Below are positions 51,801 to 59,588 of a stretch of DNA of 64,000 bases, piece by piece. Source of the DNA: Alteripontixanthobacter sp. (GTDB lineage Bacteria > Pseudomonadota > Alphaproteobacteria > Sphingomonadales > Sphingomonadaceae); assembly GCA_039968605.1 (NCBI GenBank), contig JBDVPM010000008.1, forward strand, positions 992,001 through 1,056,000, read 5' to 3'. The notes beneath the pieces were generated by a model, which ran no database searches, was not told where the DNA came from, and worked only from the letters and a program-made list of their open reading frames with translations. How positions within the stretch are numbered: position 1 is the stretch's first letter; each line of letters begins with the position of its first letter. The position numbers were made by a program, and so were the translations under genes.

Positions 51801-52330
51801 GCGCCATCGTTGGAGCGAGCGATCTCGATATACAGCCGCTGCGCAAACAGCGCCTGCAAACGGTCGCAATATTCGCCCGCGCGGTCCGCCTGCCCTTCGG
51901 CAAGCAGCCGCGCCAACGCACCGTCGCCCGCGCCGGTCAGGGCGATCAGGCCATCGGTGCAGCCTTCCAGATCGGCCATCTGAACATGCGGTTCCAGCTC
52001 CAGCGGACGATCGAGATGTGCCTTGCTGACCAGCGCGCACAGATTGTCGTACCCAGCCTCGTCCTGCGCATAGAGCGGCAGGTAATCGACCTGCTTGCCC
52101 GCTTCATCGCGCGCCACGCCCAACAGCGTTCCGATTATCGGCTGGATGCCCTGCGCCTTGCAGGCCGCGGCGAACGCCACCGCGCCATACAGGCCGTTGC
52201 GATCGCAAATGGCAATTGTGGGAAAGCCGCGATCTCTCGCCAGTTTCGCAATCGCCTTGGGGTCTATCGCCCCTTCGAGCAGCGAATAGGAAGACAGAAC
52301 CCGCAAGGGCACGAACGGTGCGAAAGCCAT
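48842..52330 (-). CDS. dnaE: DNA polymerase III alpha subunit
   Basis: 1162-aa replicative polymerase. The N-terminal PHP domain starts PFVPLRVLSSYSLLEGA, and the polymerase site has GPGRGSGAGSLVAWSL and SMPDFDIDFCE, with SHAAAYALLAYQTAWLK and the OB-fold near ITVRGARPLSE. The size and PHP-OB layout fit DnaE1 rather than the SOS mutator DnaE2, which is shorter and linked to imuA/imuB; neither is nearby. ATG at 52330 (MAFAPFVPLRV). It is transcribed away from the membrane protein gene by 40 bp on the same strand. Confidence 0.96.
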   Translation of the reverse strand: MAFAPFVPLRVLSSYSLLEGAIDPKAIAKLARDRGFPTIAICDRNGLYGAVAFAAACKAQGIQPIIGTLLGVARDEAGKQVDYLPLYAQDEAGYDNLCALVSKAHLDRPLELEPHVQMADLEGCTDGLIALTGAGDGALARLLAEGQADRAGEYCDRLQALFAQRLYIEIARSNDGASGAAEEALIALAYTRDLPLVATNPANFAEPDFFPAHDAMLCIASSNYIDTEERPRTNRQAFVKSHLMMEELFGDLPEATENTLTVARRCAFAPPDRAPILPSLAGDLEGEARMLAEDARKGLAARLEPYGELSDDELKVYMDRLDFEIDVIVGMGFPGYFLIVADFIKWAKDQGIPVGPGRGSGAGSLVAWSLTITDLDPIRLGLLFERFLNPERVSMPDFDIDFCETRRGEVIRYVQQKYGHDHVAQIITFGKMKARAVLRDCGRILQMSYGHVDRLCKMVPNHPTDPWTLPRALNGVAEFKREYQNDNDVKRLVDLALQLEGLPRNSSTHAAGVVIGDRPLAQLVPLYRDPRSDMPVTQFDMKYVESSGLVKFDFLGLKTLSVLRKAVDLLGKRDISIDLSLLALDDPGVFGLLQSGNTVGVFQLESEGMRRTLTAVKPSKFEDIIALVSLYRPGPMDNIPLFGKRKAGEVEIAYPHPKLETILAETYGIFVYQEQVMQAAQILAGYSLGDADLLRRAMGKKVQAEMDAQRQRFVDGCKDVSAIDAKQANELFDLIDKFAGYGFNKSHAAAYALLAYQTAWLKTHYPHEFYAASMCFDMHQSEKLAVFVDDARRYPTADGKGVEIAPPDINRSVSEFDVQSTDDGFAVRYALAGIRNVGGKAMDAIVAERETKGWFENIQQLFERIPQGSMNRRQLEGLICAGALDRLEPNRAKLFENADMLLAVADAAARERDSGQAGLFGEAADQGDTLRMRDTDEWSRADKMAKERENFGFYFSAHPVQQYRAVASANGARSYASLMEGGAPPGGRAPGVMAVMVEGIKRGKTRRGKDFVRADFSDASGQFNAACFEDGLVAKFEEWAADGTCILLNVELDSPSPDEPPRITVRGARPLSEVTSGAKMTLTLDVLSADALADLRLLLTSGAMGGDVHARLHLGEGRTQMLKLGSGFALDGDLADQLEAIEGIDKVRLTSARGPTHLRLVA

Positions 52331-52370
52331 GCCTGCAATATGTGGGAGGTTGCACGATTCTGGAAGGGGT

Positions 52371-52736
52371 TCAGTCGGCCCTGTCCCCGGCCAACCCTTC
52401 GGCCGCCCCGTCGGCTCTGGCCGCCGCGATTTTCTTGCGCGTATCGCGAATGGTAGAGAACGCCCCATAGGCGATCAGCGCGGCGAGGAATATCCACACC
52501 CATGCCGGGATATTGTTACCCACGATCGCGAGGTAGATATACGCCGATACAAAAAAGAATCCGGCGAACATGGTAGGCAGCAGGGTCGATTTTCCCGCCC
52601 GTGCATTGCGCACCAGCCAGGCGATGCTGAGCAGGAAAAACGGGATCGCTCCGACATAAATTCCGCCAAAAATATAGGGATTCACGCCATATTGCGCGCC
52701 GAGCCCCAAGAACCATTCATTGATCGAAGCCAGCAT
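52371..52736 (-). CDS. Three-TM hypothetical membrane protein
   Basis: 121 aa. Predicted membrane segments are YIFGGIYVGAIPFFLLSIAW, TMFAGFFFVSAYIYLAIVG and AWVWIFLAALIAYGAF, followed by a basic tail (RDTRKKIAAARADG). No known family is recognised. ATG at 52734-52736. It precedes dnaE1 by 40 bp, so it might share its transcript, but the product gives no clue. Confidence 0.7.
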   Translation of the reverse strand: MLASINEWFLGLGAQYGVNPYIFGGIYVGAIPFFLLSIAWLVRNARAGKSTLLPTMFAGFFFVSAYIYLAIVGNNIPAWVWIFLAALIAYGAFSTIRDTRKKIAAARADGAAEGLAGDRAD

Positions 52737-52810
52737 TACCCAATTCCCATTCGTCGCACCGTCTGGCCACTAACTTCGTGCGACGGGCCGCACTTGTTAC
52801 ACTCGGCCTG

Positions 52811-53287
52811 TCAGAGCAGCTTTTCGATGTGCTTCGCAATCGAGGCCGGCGTATCGCTGGGGCCGAAGCGGCGCACCACCTTGCCTTCGCGGTCGATCAG
52901 GAACTTGGTGAAGTTCCACTTGATGGTTTTGGAGCCCATCAGGCCCGGCGCCTCCGCCTTCATCCACCCGAATAACGGGTCGGCACCCGGCCCGTTGACA
53001 TCGATCTTGCTCATCAGCGGAAACGACGTGTCGTAATTCAGCTTGCAGAACTGCGCGATTTCATCCGCATCGCCCGGCTCCTGCGCGCCAAACTGGTTGC
53101 AAGGAAATGCAAGCACTTCGAACCCCCGCTCGCCAAAATCGGCCTGCAGCTTCTCCAGCCCTTCATATTGCGGGGTGAAGCCGCATTTGCTGGCCGTGTT
53201 GACTACCAGCAGGACCTGTCCCTTCTTCTCTGCGAGGTCGAGGTCGCCTTGCGGCGTTTCGACGGTAAAATCGGCAATCGTGGTCAT
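52811..53287 (-). CDS. Glutathione peroxidase
   Basis: 158-aa cytosolic thiol peroxidase that reduces hydroperoxides, usually with thioredoxin in bacteria. Peroxidatic Cys35 is in NTASKCGFTPQY, FPCNQFGAQEPGD carries the Gln, and WNFTKFLIDREG carries the Trp/Asn of the tetrad. It is standard in length. ATG at 53287; transcription is alone, with 58 bp to the preceding stop. Confidence 0.95.
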   Translation of the reverse strand: MTTIADFTVETPQGDLDLAEKKGQVLLVVNTASKCGFTPQYEGLEKLQADFGERGFEVLAFPCNQFGAQEPGDADEIAQFCKLNYDTSFPLMSKIDVNGPGADPLFGWMKAEAPGLMGSKTIKWNFTKFLIDREGKVVRRFGPSDTPASIAKHIEKLL

Positions 53288-53345
53288 TCGCTGGATCCTT
53301 GGGAAGCAGGCTTCATTGCGGCCGGCCTAGCATGCAATAGGCAAA

Positions 53346-53621
53346 TCAGCGCGGAAAATCGGGCCGCGCCGCCAACGCTTCTGCCTCGGCGGCGCTGTAG
53401 GTTCGGTCGCCGGCCTTTTCGATTTCATATTGTGCGCGCTCATCTTCGGGCAGCAGCATCAGATGCTGGACCAGATCGGCAAAGGTGCCGCTGCGCAGCC
53501 CCTTTGCCTTGTCCAGCACTCCGTCGCCATCGCCGACCCGGTGCAGATCGGCGCGGTCGTCCCAGTCGATATTGCCATTGTGCGAATCTTCGCCGCGGAA
53601 AGTCGTTGGATTATCGGCCAT
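53346..53621 (-). CDS. Small hydrophilic protein of unknown function
   Basis: 91 aa. The sequence (MADNPTTFRGEDSHNGNIDWDD then DLVQHLMLLPEDERAQY) is acidic and has no signal or membrane segment. No family is recognised. Two ATGs are in tandem (53624 and 53621) behind AGGAGGAC; the second has better spacing. It follows lolD by 58 bp on the same strand. Confidence 0.6.
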   Translation of the reverse strand: MADNPTTFRGEDSHNGNIDWDDRADLHRVGDGDGVLDKAKGLRSGTFADLVQHLMLLPEDERAQYEIEKAGDRTYSAAEAEALAARPDFPR

Positions 53622-53679
53622 CATGTCCTCCTGAAATTGTCTGTGAGGGAGGAACGAGAGAAAGCGCGGAAAGGTCCGG

Positions 53680-54354
53680 CTATTCCAGATGCCCTTCGTG
53701 AAGCCGCAAAACCCGGTCCAGCCTTGCGGCCAGCCCTTCATTATGCGTGGCGACAAGCGCCGCGCTGCCTTCTCCGCGAACAAGAGAGAGAAATTGTTCG
53801 AGCACTTTTTCCGACGTGGTTTCGTCCAGATTGCCGGTCGGCTCGTCCGCCAGCACCAGCGTCGGGCGATTTGCCAGGCCGCGAGCCACTGCCACGCGTT
53901 GCTGCTCACCGCCCGAAAGTTTGGACGGGCGGTGGTCGAGGCGGTGTTCCAGCCCTAATTCTGTGAGCAGGTGCTGCGCCCGTTCCTCCGCCTCCGCCCT
54001 GCTTTTTCCGGCGATCATTTGCGGCAGGATCACGTTTTCCATCGCGTTGAAATCGGGTAGCAAATGGTGAAACTGATAGACGAAACCCAGATGGTCGCGC
54101 CGCAGCTTGGTGCGGCCATCTGCCGGCAGCGCGCTGGCATCGGTTCCGCCGATCACGATCCGTCCGCCAAATCCGCCTTCGAGCAGCCCTACCGCCTGGA
54201 GCATGGTCGATTTGCCCGATCCGGAGGGGCCGAGCAGCCCGACGATCTCGCCCGGCTGTATCGCGAGGTCGATCCCGCGCAGCACGTCGATCCGCACCCC
54301 GCCTTGCTCGAACGATCGGGTCAGGCCTTCGAGCTGGACCACCGCATTACTCAT
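53680..54354 (-). CDS. lolD: Lipoprotein-releasing ABC transporter ATPase
   Basis: 224-aa ABC ATPase that powers release of outer-membrane lipoproteins from the inner membrane. Walker A is GPSGSGKST, the Q-loop region is [18 protein letters not shown] (typical of LolD), the signature is [13 protein letters not shown], and Walker B is [12 protein letters not shown]. Its start overlaps the permease stop by 8 bp. Confidence 0.95.
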   Translation of the reverse strand: MSNAVVQLEGLTRSFEQGGVRIDVLRGIDLAIQPGEIVGLLGPSGSGKSTMLQAVGLLEGGFGGRIVIGGTDASALPADGRTKLRRDHLGFVYQFHHLLPDFNAMENVILPQMIAGKSRAEAEERAQHLLTELGLEHRLDHRPSKLSGGEQQRVAVARGLANRPTLVLADEPTGNLDETTSEKVLEQFLSLVRGEGSAALVATHNEGLAARLDRVLRLHEGHLE

Positions 54355-55588
54355 AGCGCAGCACCTGCACGGGATCGGTGTTGGCCGCCTTGTAACTGGG
54401 GTACAAAGTGGCGAGGAAGCTGAGGCAGAGGGCCAGCACGCAGATCCCGATCACCTCGACCGGATCGGTTCGCGCAGGCAAGGTCGTGAGGAACCGTACG
54501 GTCGGATCCCACAATTGCGCGCCGGTCAGATACTGGATGCCGACCACGATCTGCTGACGGAACAGCAATATCAGGAAGCCCAGCGCCAGACCCGCGCTGG
54601 TGCCGATAAACCCTACGATGGAGCCTGCAGTCACGAAAATCTTCAGCATCGATCGCCGGGTCGCGCCCATCGTCCGCATGATCGCGATATCGCGCGTCTT
54701 GGCGCGCACCAGCATCACCAGGCTGGAGAGAATATTGAAGGCAGCCACCACCACGATCATCGACAGGGCAAAGAACATCGCCACCCGCTCGACCTCCAGC
54801 GCCTCGAACAGCGATCCGTTGATCTCGCGCCAATCGGCCAGATTGGCCCGGCCGTTCAGGCTCGCCTCGACCGGTGCCAGGATTTCGCCGACACGCTCCG
54901 CATCTTCGGTGACGATTTCGATCATGCCGATCGCATCGCCGGTCAGCAGCAACGTCTGCGCATCGGGGATCGGCATGATCACGAAGCTTTTATCGTAATC
55001 ATACACCCCGATTTCGAAAATCGCGGCGACATTATAGCCGATCTGGCGCGGGACCGTGCCGAATGGCGTGGAACGACCCGCAGGGTTGATGATGGTGATG
55101 GTGTCGCCCACCCCGGCCCCGATATTCTGTGCCAGCCGGCTGCCGATCGCGATGTTGGATGCATCGGGCTGCAAAGCGGACAGTCGGCCCGCAACCAGAT
55201 TTTCCGAGAGGCTTTCAATATCGTCCTGCGTATTTCCGCGCACCACGATGGCTTCCACACGGCCATTGAAGGTAACCAGCAGTGGCTGTTCGATCAGCGG
55301 GCTGGCGCTGACGACGCCGGGGGTGGCGCGCACATCGGCCAGCACTTCTTCCCAATCATCCAGCCTGCCGCCATAGGCCTGAACGATGGCGTGACCGTTC
55401 AGCCCGGTCATCTTGTCGAGCAATTCGGCGCGAAAGCCGTTCATCACGCTCATCACCACGACCAGCAGGGCAACGCTCAACATCACCACGGTGATGCTGA
55501 TGCCGGCGACCAGCGCGATAAAACGCTCGCCCTTGCCCGGCATCATGTACCGTTTGGCGACAGTCCATTCGAAAGGGGAAAGGATCAA
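54347..55588 (-). CDS. lolC: Lipoprotein-releasing ABC transporter permease (LolC/LolE family)
   Basis: 413-aa FtsX-type permease with four membrane segments. The first is about 22-48 (the stretch with [17 protein letters not shown]), and three are at the C-terminus from about 270, with a large periplasmic loop between. The start is TTG at 55588; [14 protein letters not shown] is the usual start of the family. Only one permease gene adjoins lolD, so either a second copy is elsewhere or this is the single LolF-type form. It diverges from purF. Confidence 0.92.
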   Translation of the reverse strand: MILSPFEWTVAKRYMMPGKGERFIALVAGISITVVMLSVALLVVVMSVMNGFRAELLDKMTGLNGHAIVQAYGGRLDDWEEVLADVRATPGVVSASPLIEQPLLVTFNGRVEAIVVRGNTQDDIESLSENLVAGRLSALQPDASNIAIGSRLAQNIGAGVGDTITIINPAGRSTPFGTVPRQIGYNVAAIFEIGVYDYDKSFVIMPIPDAQTLLLTGDAIGMIEIVTEDAERVGEILAPVEASLNGRANLADWREINGSLFEALEVERVAMFFALSMIVVVAAFNILSSLVMLVRAKTRDIAIMRTMGATRRSMLKIFVTAGSIVGFIGTSAGLALGFLILLFRQQIVVGIQYLTGAQLWDPTVRFLTTLPARTDPVEVIGICVLALCLSFLATLYPSYKAANTDPVQVLRYE

Positions 55589-55640
55589 TTCGGCTCCGTC
55601 CGGACGCTCTGTTGCAGGGTTTGCATGGCGGACCTAGGCG

Positions 55641-55676
55641 GGAGGCAAGCTGTATGCAAACTGAAAGCATGCCTCC
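55641..55676. promoter_or_regulatory. Inverted repeat in the purF leader
   Basis: GGAGGCA (55641-55647) and TGCCTCC (55670-55676) are complementary, with nested ATGC/GCAT (55654-55657 and 55667-55670). The structure is 110 bp upstream of the purF ATG in the 197-bp divergent gap with lolC. A leader RNA element or operator is possible, but I cannot match it to a purine riboswitch. Confidence 0.3.
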
Positions 55677-55785
55677 GGCACAATCGGGCTGCATCAGGAA
55701 GGTAAGCGCAACGAAGGGTTGTAATGGAACCGTAACGCCCCCATTGGATGTCGCCAGACAGGGGCTCTGCGGACCGGGACGCGCC

Positions 55786-57252
55786 ATGAACCTAACCCAT
55801 CCATTGCTGGACTTGAATGGCGACAAGCTGCGCGAGGAATGCGGCGTGTTCGGCGCGATCAACGCGGCGGATGCCAGCGCGGTCACCGCGCTTGGCCTTC
55901 ACGCCCTGCAACATCGCGGCCAGGAAGCGGCCGGGATCACCAGTTTCGACGGGGCGCAGTTCTTCTCGCTGCGCGGCAATGGCCATGTGGCGGAGAATTT
56001 CTCTTCCAGCGAGGCGATTGCCGAATTGCCCGGCTTCATGGCGGCCGGCCATGTGCGCTATTCCACCACCGGCGGATCAGGGCTCAGGAATGTGCAGCCG
56101 CTTTACGCCGATCTGGCGGCGGGCGGGTTTGCCGTTGCGCATAATGGCAATATCTCCAATGCGCGCACCCTGCGTGAAGAGCTGGTCGGACGCGGTTCGA
56201 TCTTTCAGTCGACCTCAGATACCGAGGTTATCATCCATCTGGTCGCAACCAGTCGCTATCCCACCATTACTGACCGTCTGGTCGATGCGCTTCGGCTAGT
56301 CGAAGGGGCCTATTCGCTGATCGTGATGACGCCCGCCGGGATGATCGCCTGCCGCGATCCGCTGGGCATCAGGCCGCTGGTGATGGGCCAATTGGGCGAT
56401 GCCGCCATCTTCGCCAGCGAGAGCGTGGCATTCGACACGATCGGCGCCAAGCTGATCCGCGAAGTGGAGCCCGGCGAGCTGGTCCAGGTCGATTTCGACG
56501 GGAAGATCACCTCGCTTCGCCCATTCGGCAGCCACGCGCCGCGCCCCTGCATCTTCGAACATGTCTATTTCAGCCGCCCCGATTCGATATTTGCCGGACG
56601 CAGCGTCTATTCTGCGCGCAAGGCCATCGGGCAGCAGTTGGCCATCGAGAGCCCGGCAGAGGTCGATCTGGTGGTGCCCGTGCCCGATAGCGGGGTTCCC
56701 GCAGCCATCGGTTACGCGCAGGAATCGGGCGTGCCGTTCGAACTGGGCATCATTCGCAGCCACTATGTCGGGCGCACCTTCATCCAGCCATCGGATGGCG
56801 CGCGCCATTCCGGGGTAAAGCGCAAGCACAACGCCAACCGCTCGCTGGTCGAAGGCAAGCGGATCGTGCTGATCGACGACAGTATCGTGCGCGGCACGAC
56901 CAGCCTGAAAATCGTCGAAATGATGCGCGAGGCCGGTGCGAGCGAAGTACATTTCCGGGTGGCCAGCCCGCCCACTGCACATAGCTGCTTCTACGGCGTC
57001 GATACGCCCGAGCGGAGCAAGCTGCTCGCCGCGCAGATGGAGGTGGAGCCGATGCGCGAGTTCATCCGCGCCGACAGCCTGGCGTTTGTTTCCATCGACG
57101 GTCTGTATCGCGCCGTCGGGGAAAGCGAACGAAAATCCGGCTGCCCGCAATTCTGCGATGCCTGCTTCACCGGCGACTACCCCACATCGCTGACCGACCA
57201 GACCGGCGGCGATCTGAAGACACCGCAATTCGCTTTCGACAAGGCTGGCTGA
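55786..57252 (+). CDS. purF: Amidophosphoribosyltransferase
   Basis: 488-aa first enzyme of de novo purine synthesis. After an 18-residue propeptide the nucleophile Cys19 heads ECGVFGAINAADASAV. The phosphoribosyltransferase half has VLIDDSIVRGTTSLKIV (PRPP motif). C-terminal cysteines are in KSGCPQFCDACFTGDY. This start is chosen because the propeptide plus Cys is family-typical; the frame opens from 55612. It is followed after 4 bp by an SDR gene. Confidence 0.97.
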   Translation: MNLTHPLLDLNGDKLREECGVFGAINAADASAVTALGLHALQHRGQEAAGITSFDGAQFFSLRGNGHVAENFSSSEAIAELPGFMAAGHVRYSTTGGSGLRNVQPLYADLAAGGFAVAHNGNISNARTLREELVGRGSIFQSTSDTEVIIHLVATSRYPTITDRLVDALRLVEGAYSLIVMTPAGMIACRDPLGIRPLVMGQLGDAAIFASESVAFDTIGAKLIREVEPGELVQVDFDGKITSLRPFGSHAPRPCIFEHVYFSRPDSIFAGRSVYSARKAIGQQLAIESPAEVDLVVPVPDSGVPAAIGYAQESGVPFELGIIRSHYVGRTFIQPSDGARHSGVKRKHNANRSLVEGKRIVLIDDSIVRGTTSLKIVEMMREAGASEVHFRVASPPTAHSCFYGVDTPERSKLLAAQMEVEPMREFIRADSLAFVSIDGLYRAVGESERKSGCPQFCDACFTGDYPTSLTDQTGGDLKTPQFAFDKAG

Positions 57253-57256
57253 CACC

Positions 57257-57961
57257 ATGACCGATCTGACCGGACAAACCGCTCTCGTTACGGGGGCGAG
57301 CAAGGGTATTGGCGCCGCGACTGCCAAGGCACTGGCGGCGGCGGGCGCCCATGTGGTGCTGACGGCGCGCGATGTGCGGGCTCTTGAGTCGGTCGAGGAC
57401 GCGATCCACGCAGCTGGCGGGCAATCGACGATCGCTCCGCTCGACCTGGCGGAAGGCGATTCGATCGCACGGCTGGCGCAGGCCGTGTCCGGGCGCTGGG
57501 ATGCGCTGGATATCCTTGTGCTGAGCGCGGCCTACCTTCCTACCCTCACCCCGGTGACGCAGATCGATGGCAAGCAATTCACCCAGGCGATCACGACCAA
57601 CCTACTGTCCACCCAGGCCATGCTGGCCGCGTTCGATCCGCTGCTGAAGCGCAGCAAGAATGCCCGCGTGATCGGCTTGACGAGCAGCGTAGGCGCGGAT
57701 CCGCGCGCTTATTGGAGCGCTTATGCCTCCACCAAGGCTGCGTTCGACAATCTGCTGGAATCCTACGCGCAGGAAGTCGCTAAGATCGGCCACATCCGCG
57801 TTGCCATCGTCGATCCGGGCGCGACCCGCACGGCCATGCGCGCCAAGGCCTATCCCGGCGAAGATCCGCAAACGGTCAAGACCCCCGATGCCGTGGCGCA
57901 GCGCCTGTTGAGCCTCCTGGGCGAAGATTTTCCAACCGCGCACCGCGAACGGGTGAGCTAG
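57257..57961 (+). CDS. SDR family NAD(P)-dependent oxidoreductase
   Basis: 234-aa short-chain dehydrogenase. The cofactor motif is VTGASKGIGAATAKAL, the conserved Asn region is DILVLSAAYLPTL, and the catalytic Tyr-x3-Lys is in SAYASTKAAFDN. The C-terminus PGATRTAMRAKAYPGEDP is the usual substrate loop. It lies 4 bp after purF and is probably cotranscribed, an arrangement also common in other sphingomonads, but no purine role is known. Confidence 0.9.
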   Translation: MTDLTGQTALVTGASKGIGAATAKALAAAGAHVVLTARDVRALESVEDAIHAAGGQSTIAPLDLAEGDSIARLAQAVSGRWDALDILVLSAAYLPTLTPVTQIDGKQFTQAITTNLLSTQAMLAAFDPLLKRSKNARVIGLTSSVGADPRAYWSAYASTKAAFDNLLESYAQEVAKIGHIRVAIVDPGATRTAMRAKAYPGEDPQTVKTPDAVAQRLLSLLGEDFPTAHRERVS

Positions 57962-58076
57962 GCGGCGGTCCACCGATATTAACCAGTTTTGCCAATCGCT
58001 GCTTAACCCGCCGCGCCGATAATCTTCCTGTCGCTATCGATTGACCCGTCTGGGGTCCGACCGGGAACATTGCGCA

Positions 58077-58403
58077 ATGACATTCGACGCCAAAGATCGC
58101 TATCAGATCGCCAGTCAGGAAGACCGCTGCGCCCCGCGCACGCAGTTGATGATCCCAGCGCAATTGCGTGCATCGGGTGGGCGTGCTTTTCAAACGGTCG
58201 TGCAGGATCTCTCGCTATCCGGCTTTTCCGCCAGTGCGATCAGCCGGATGCATACCGGCCAATATTGCTGGCTGACCCTGCCGGGCCTGGAATCGCTGCA
58301 GGGCGAGGTGATCTGGTGGGAAGCGCGCAGCGTCGGCTGCGCTTTCCAGCATTTGCTCAGCCCGATCGTGCTGGAAGATATTCTGCGCCGCTTCCAGGAT
58401 TGA
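58077..58403 (+). CDS. PilZ domain protein (c-di-GMP effector)
   Basis: 108-aa single-domain PilZ protein. The c-di-GMP signature is present: RxxxR as Arg17-Cys-Ala-Pro-Arg21, then DxSxxG as Asp44-Leu-Ser46-Leu-Ser-Gly49. It has no other domain, so it probably works by binding a partner. ATG at 58077; the frame starts at 58041, but MTFDAKDRYQIASQED is a more natural N-terminus. It is 115 bp after the SDR and converges on the serine hydrolase. Confidence 0.9.
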   Translation: MTFDAKDRYQIASQEDRCAPRTQLMIPAQLRASGGRAFQTVVQDLSLSGFSASAISRMHTGQYCWLTLPGLESLQGEVIWWEARSVGCAFQHLLSPIVLEDILRRFQD

Positions 58404-59588
58404 TTACCGCTCGCTCGCCGCGATCGACGCCATCAATTCCAACCGTTCGCGCGAAAAGTCGCGGTTCTGCGCAGCCGGCCAGTTCGATACGATCGCCACG
58501 ACGAGTTTCTGCTGCGGCATCAACGTGATCGACTGGCCGAATATACCCTGCGCGCCGTAAGTTGAGCCGGGATAGGTCCACCATTGATAGCCATAGCCGA
58601 AGCCGGGCGCGCGCTCGCCGAAATCGACCTGCGGCGCGGTAGCCTGCGCGAACCAGCCTTCCGGCACCACGTCGCCGCCTCCTTCCAGCACGAACTGGCC
58701 GAAACGGGCATAGTCGGACAGGCGCAGCGAAAGACAGCAGCCGCCCGTATTGCCGCCGGTCAGGTCGGTCATCCAGAACAAACCCCCGGCGAAGCCCGCC
58801 GGATCGACGATCTTTTGCTTGGCATAGGCCGCCAGTTTCATTCCGGTCGCGTTTTCAACCACCTCGCCGATGAGGTTCGTCTCGCCGGTCTTGTAGACCC
58901 ACTTCTCACCTGCCGGAGCTTCGCGCGGGAGGTTTTTCATATACGTCACGACCTGCGTTTCGCCCGGCACCGGCTCCACCCCGTACATCAGCGCCACGTC
59001 GCTGGCGGGATCGGTATAATCCTCGTTCCATTTCACCCCGGAGGTCATGGTGGCGAGCTGCTCGACGGTCACATCGTCATAGGCCGAACCGCGCAGGCCG
59101 GGAATGTGCCCAGAGACGGGATCGGAAAGCGACAGCCTGCCATCCGCCACCGCCGCACCCAGCAGGGTGGAAGTGAAGCTCTTGGCGACCGAGAAACTGG
59201 TCCAGCGCTGCTCCGGCCCAAAGCCGAGCCCGTAATTCACGTAAGCAACCTTGCCGTCGCGCAGCACCATCAGTCCGGCGGCGAATTTGTCCGCGACGTA
59301 GCGGTCCAACGCGGCGACGGTTTGCGCATCGAGCGGGCTGCCCTGTGGAAGCGCCCGCGGCTTGGCAGCCGGGCTCACTTCCAGGCCGGGAAAGAAAGCT
59401 TCCATCCTGCGAAAACGCTCGCTGCGGGTGGCATCGTCCCAAAACAGCACCTGCTGCTCCGCCAGCGAGATTTCCCGTTCGGGCACGCTCAGAGTGACCG
59501 CAGGGCCGCCCGGCTCGCTCGCAGCTTCGGGCAGCGCGCAGGATGCGAGCAGCAGGCTCGCGGCAAAAATCGGCAGGTGTCGCATCAT
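58404..59588 (-). CDS. Beta-lactamase-family serine hydrolase, lipoprotein
   Basis: 394 aa. The signal MMRHLPIFAASLLLAS precedes Cys17 in lipobox LASC, so it is probably a lipid-anchored periplasmic enzyme. The nucleophile is Ser133 in SVAKSF (SxxK), Tyr-x-Asn-like YKTGETN follows, and FGYGYQWWTYPGS is near the C-terminus. Relatives include esterase EstB and class C beta-lactamases; the substrate is unknown. ATG at 59588 follows AGGAGG and overlaps the cyclopropane synthase stop. Confidence 0.85.
   Translation of the reverse strand: MMRHLPIFAASLLLASCALPEAASEPGGPAVTLSVPEREISLAEQQVLFWDDATRSERFRRMEAFFPGLEVSPAAKPRALPQGSPLDAQTVAALDRYVADKFAAGLMVLRDGKVAYVNYGLGFGPEQRWTSFSVAKSFTSTLLGAAVADGRLSLSDPVSGHIPGLRGSAYDDVTVEQLATMTSGVKWNEDYTDPASDVALMYGVEPVPGETQVVTYMKNLPREAPAGEKWVYKTGETNLIGEVVENATGMKLAAYAKQKIVDPAGFAGGLFWMTDLTGGNTGGCCLSLRLSDYARFGQFVLEGGGDVVPEGWFAQATAPQVDFGERAPGFGYGYQWWTYPGSTYGAQGIFGQSITLMPQQKLVVAIVSNWPAAQNRDFSRERLELMASIAASER

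Noticed and set aside
48842-52330. SOS mutator polymerase DnaE2
   Set aside because: Length (1162 aa), the PHP-OB layout and absence of imuA/imuB and a LexA box point to replicative DnaE1.
50945-52456. 503-codon plus-strand frame opposite dnaE1
   Set aside because: dnaE1 motifs are on the minus strand. The antisense frame has no family feature and no ribosome site.
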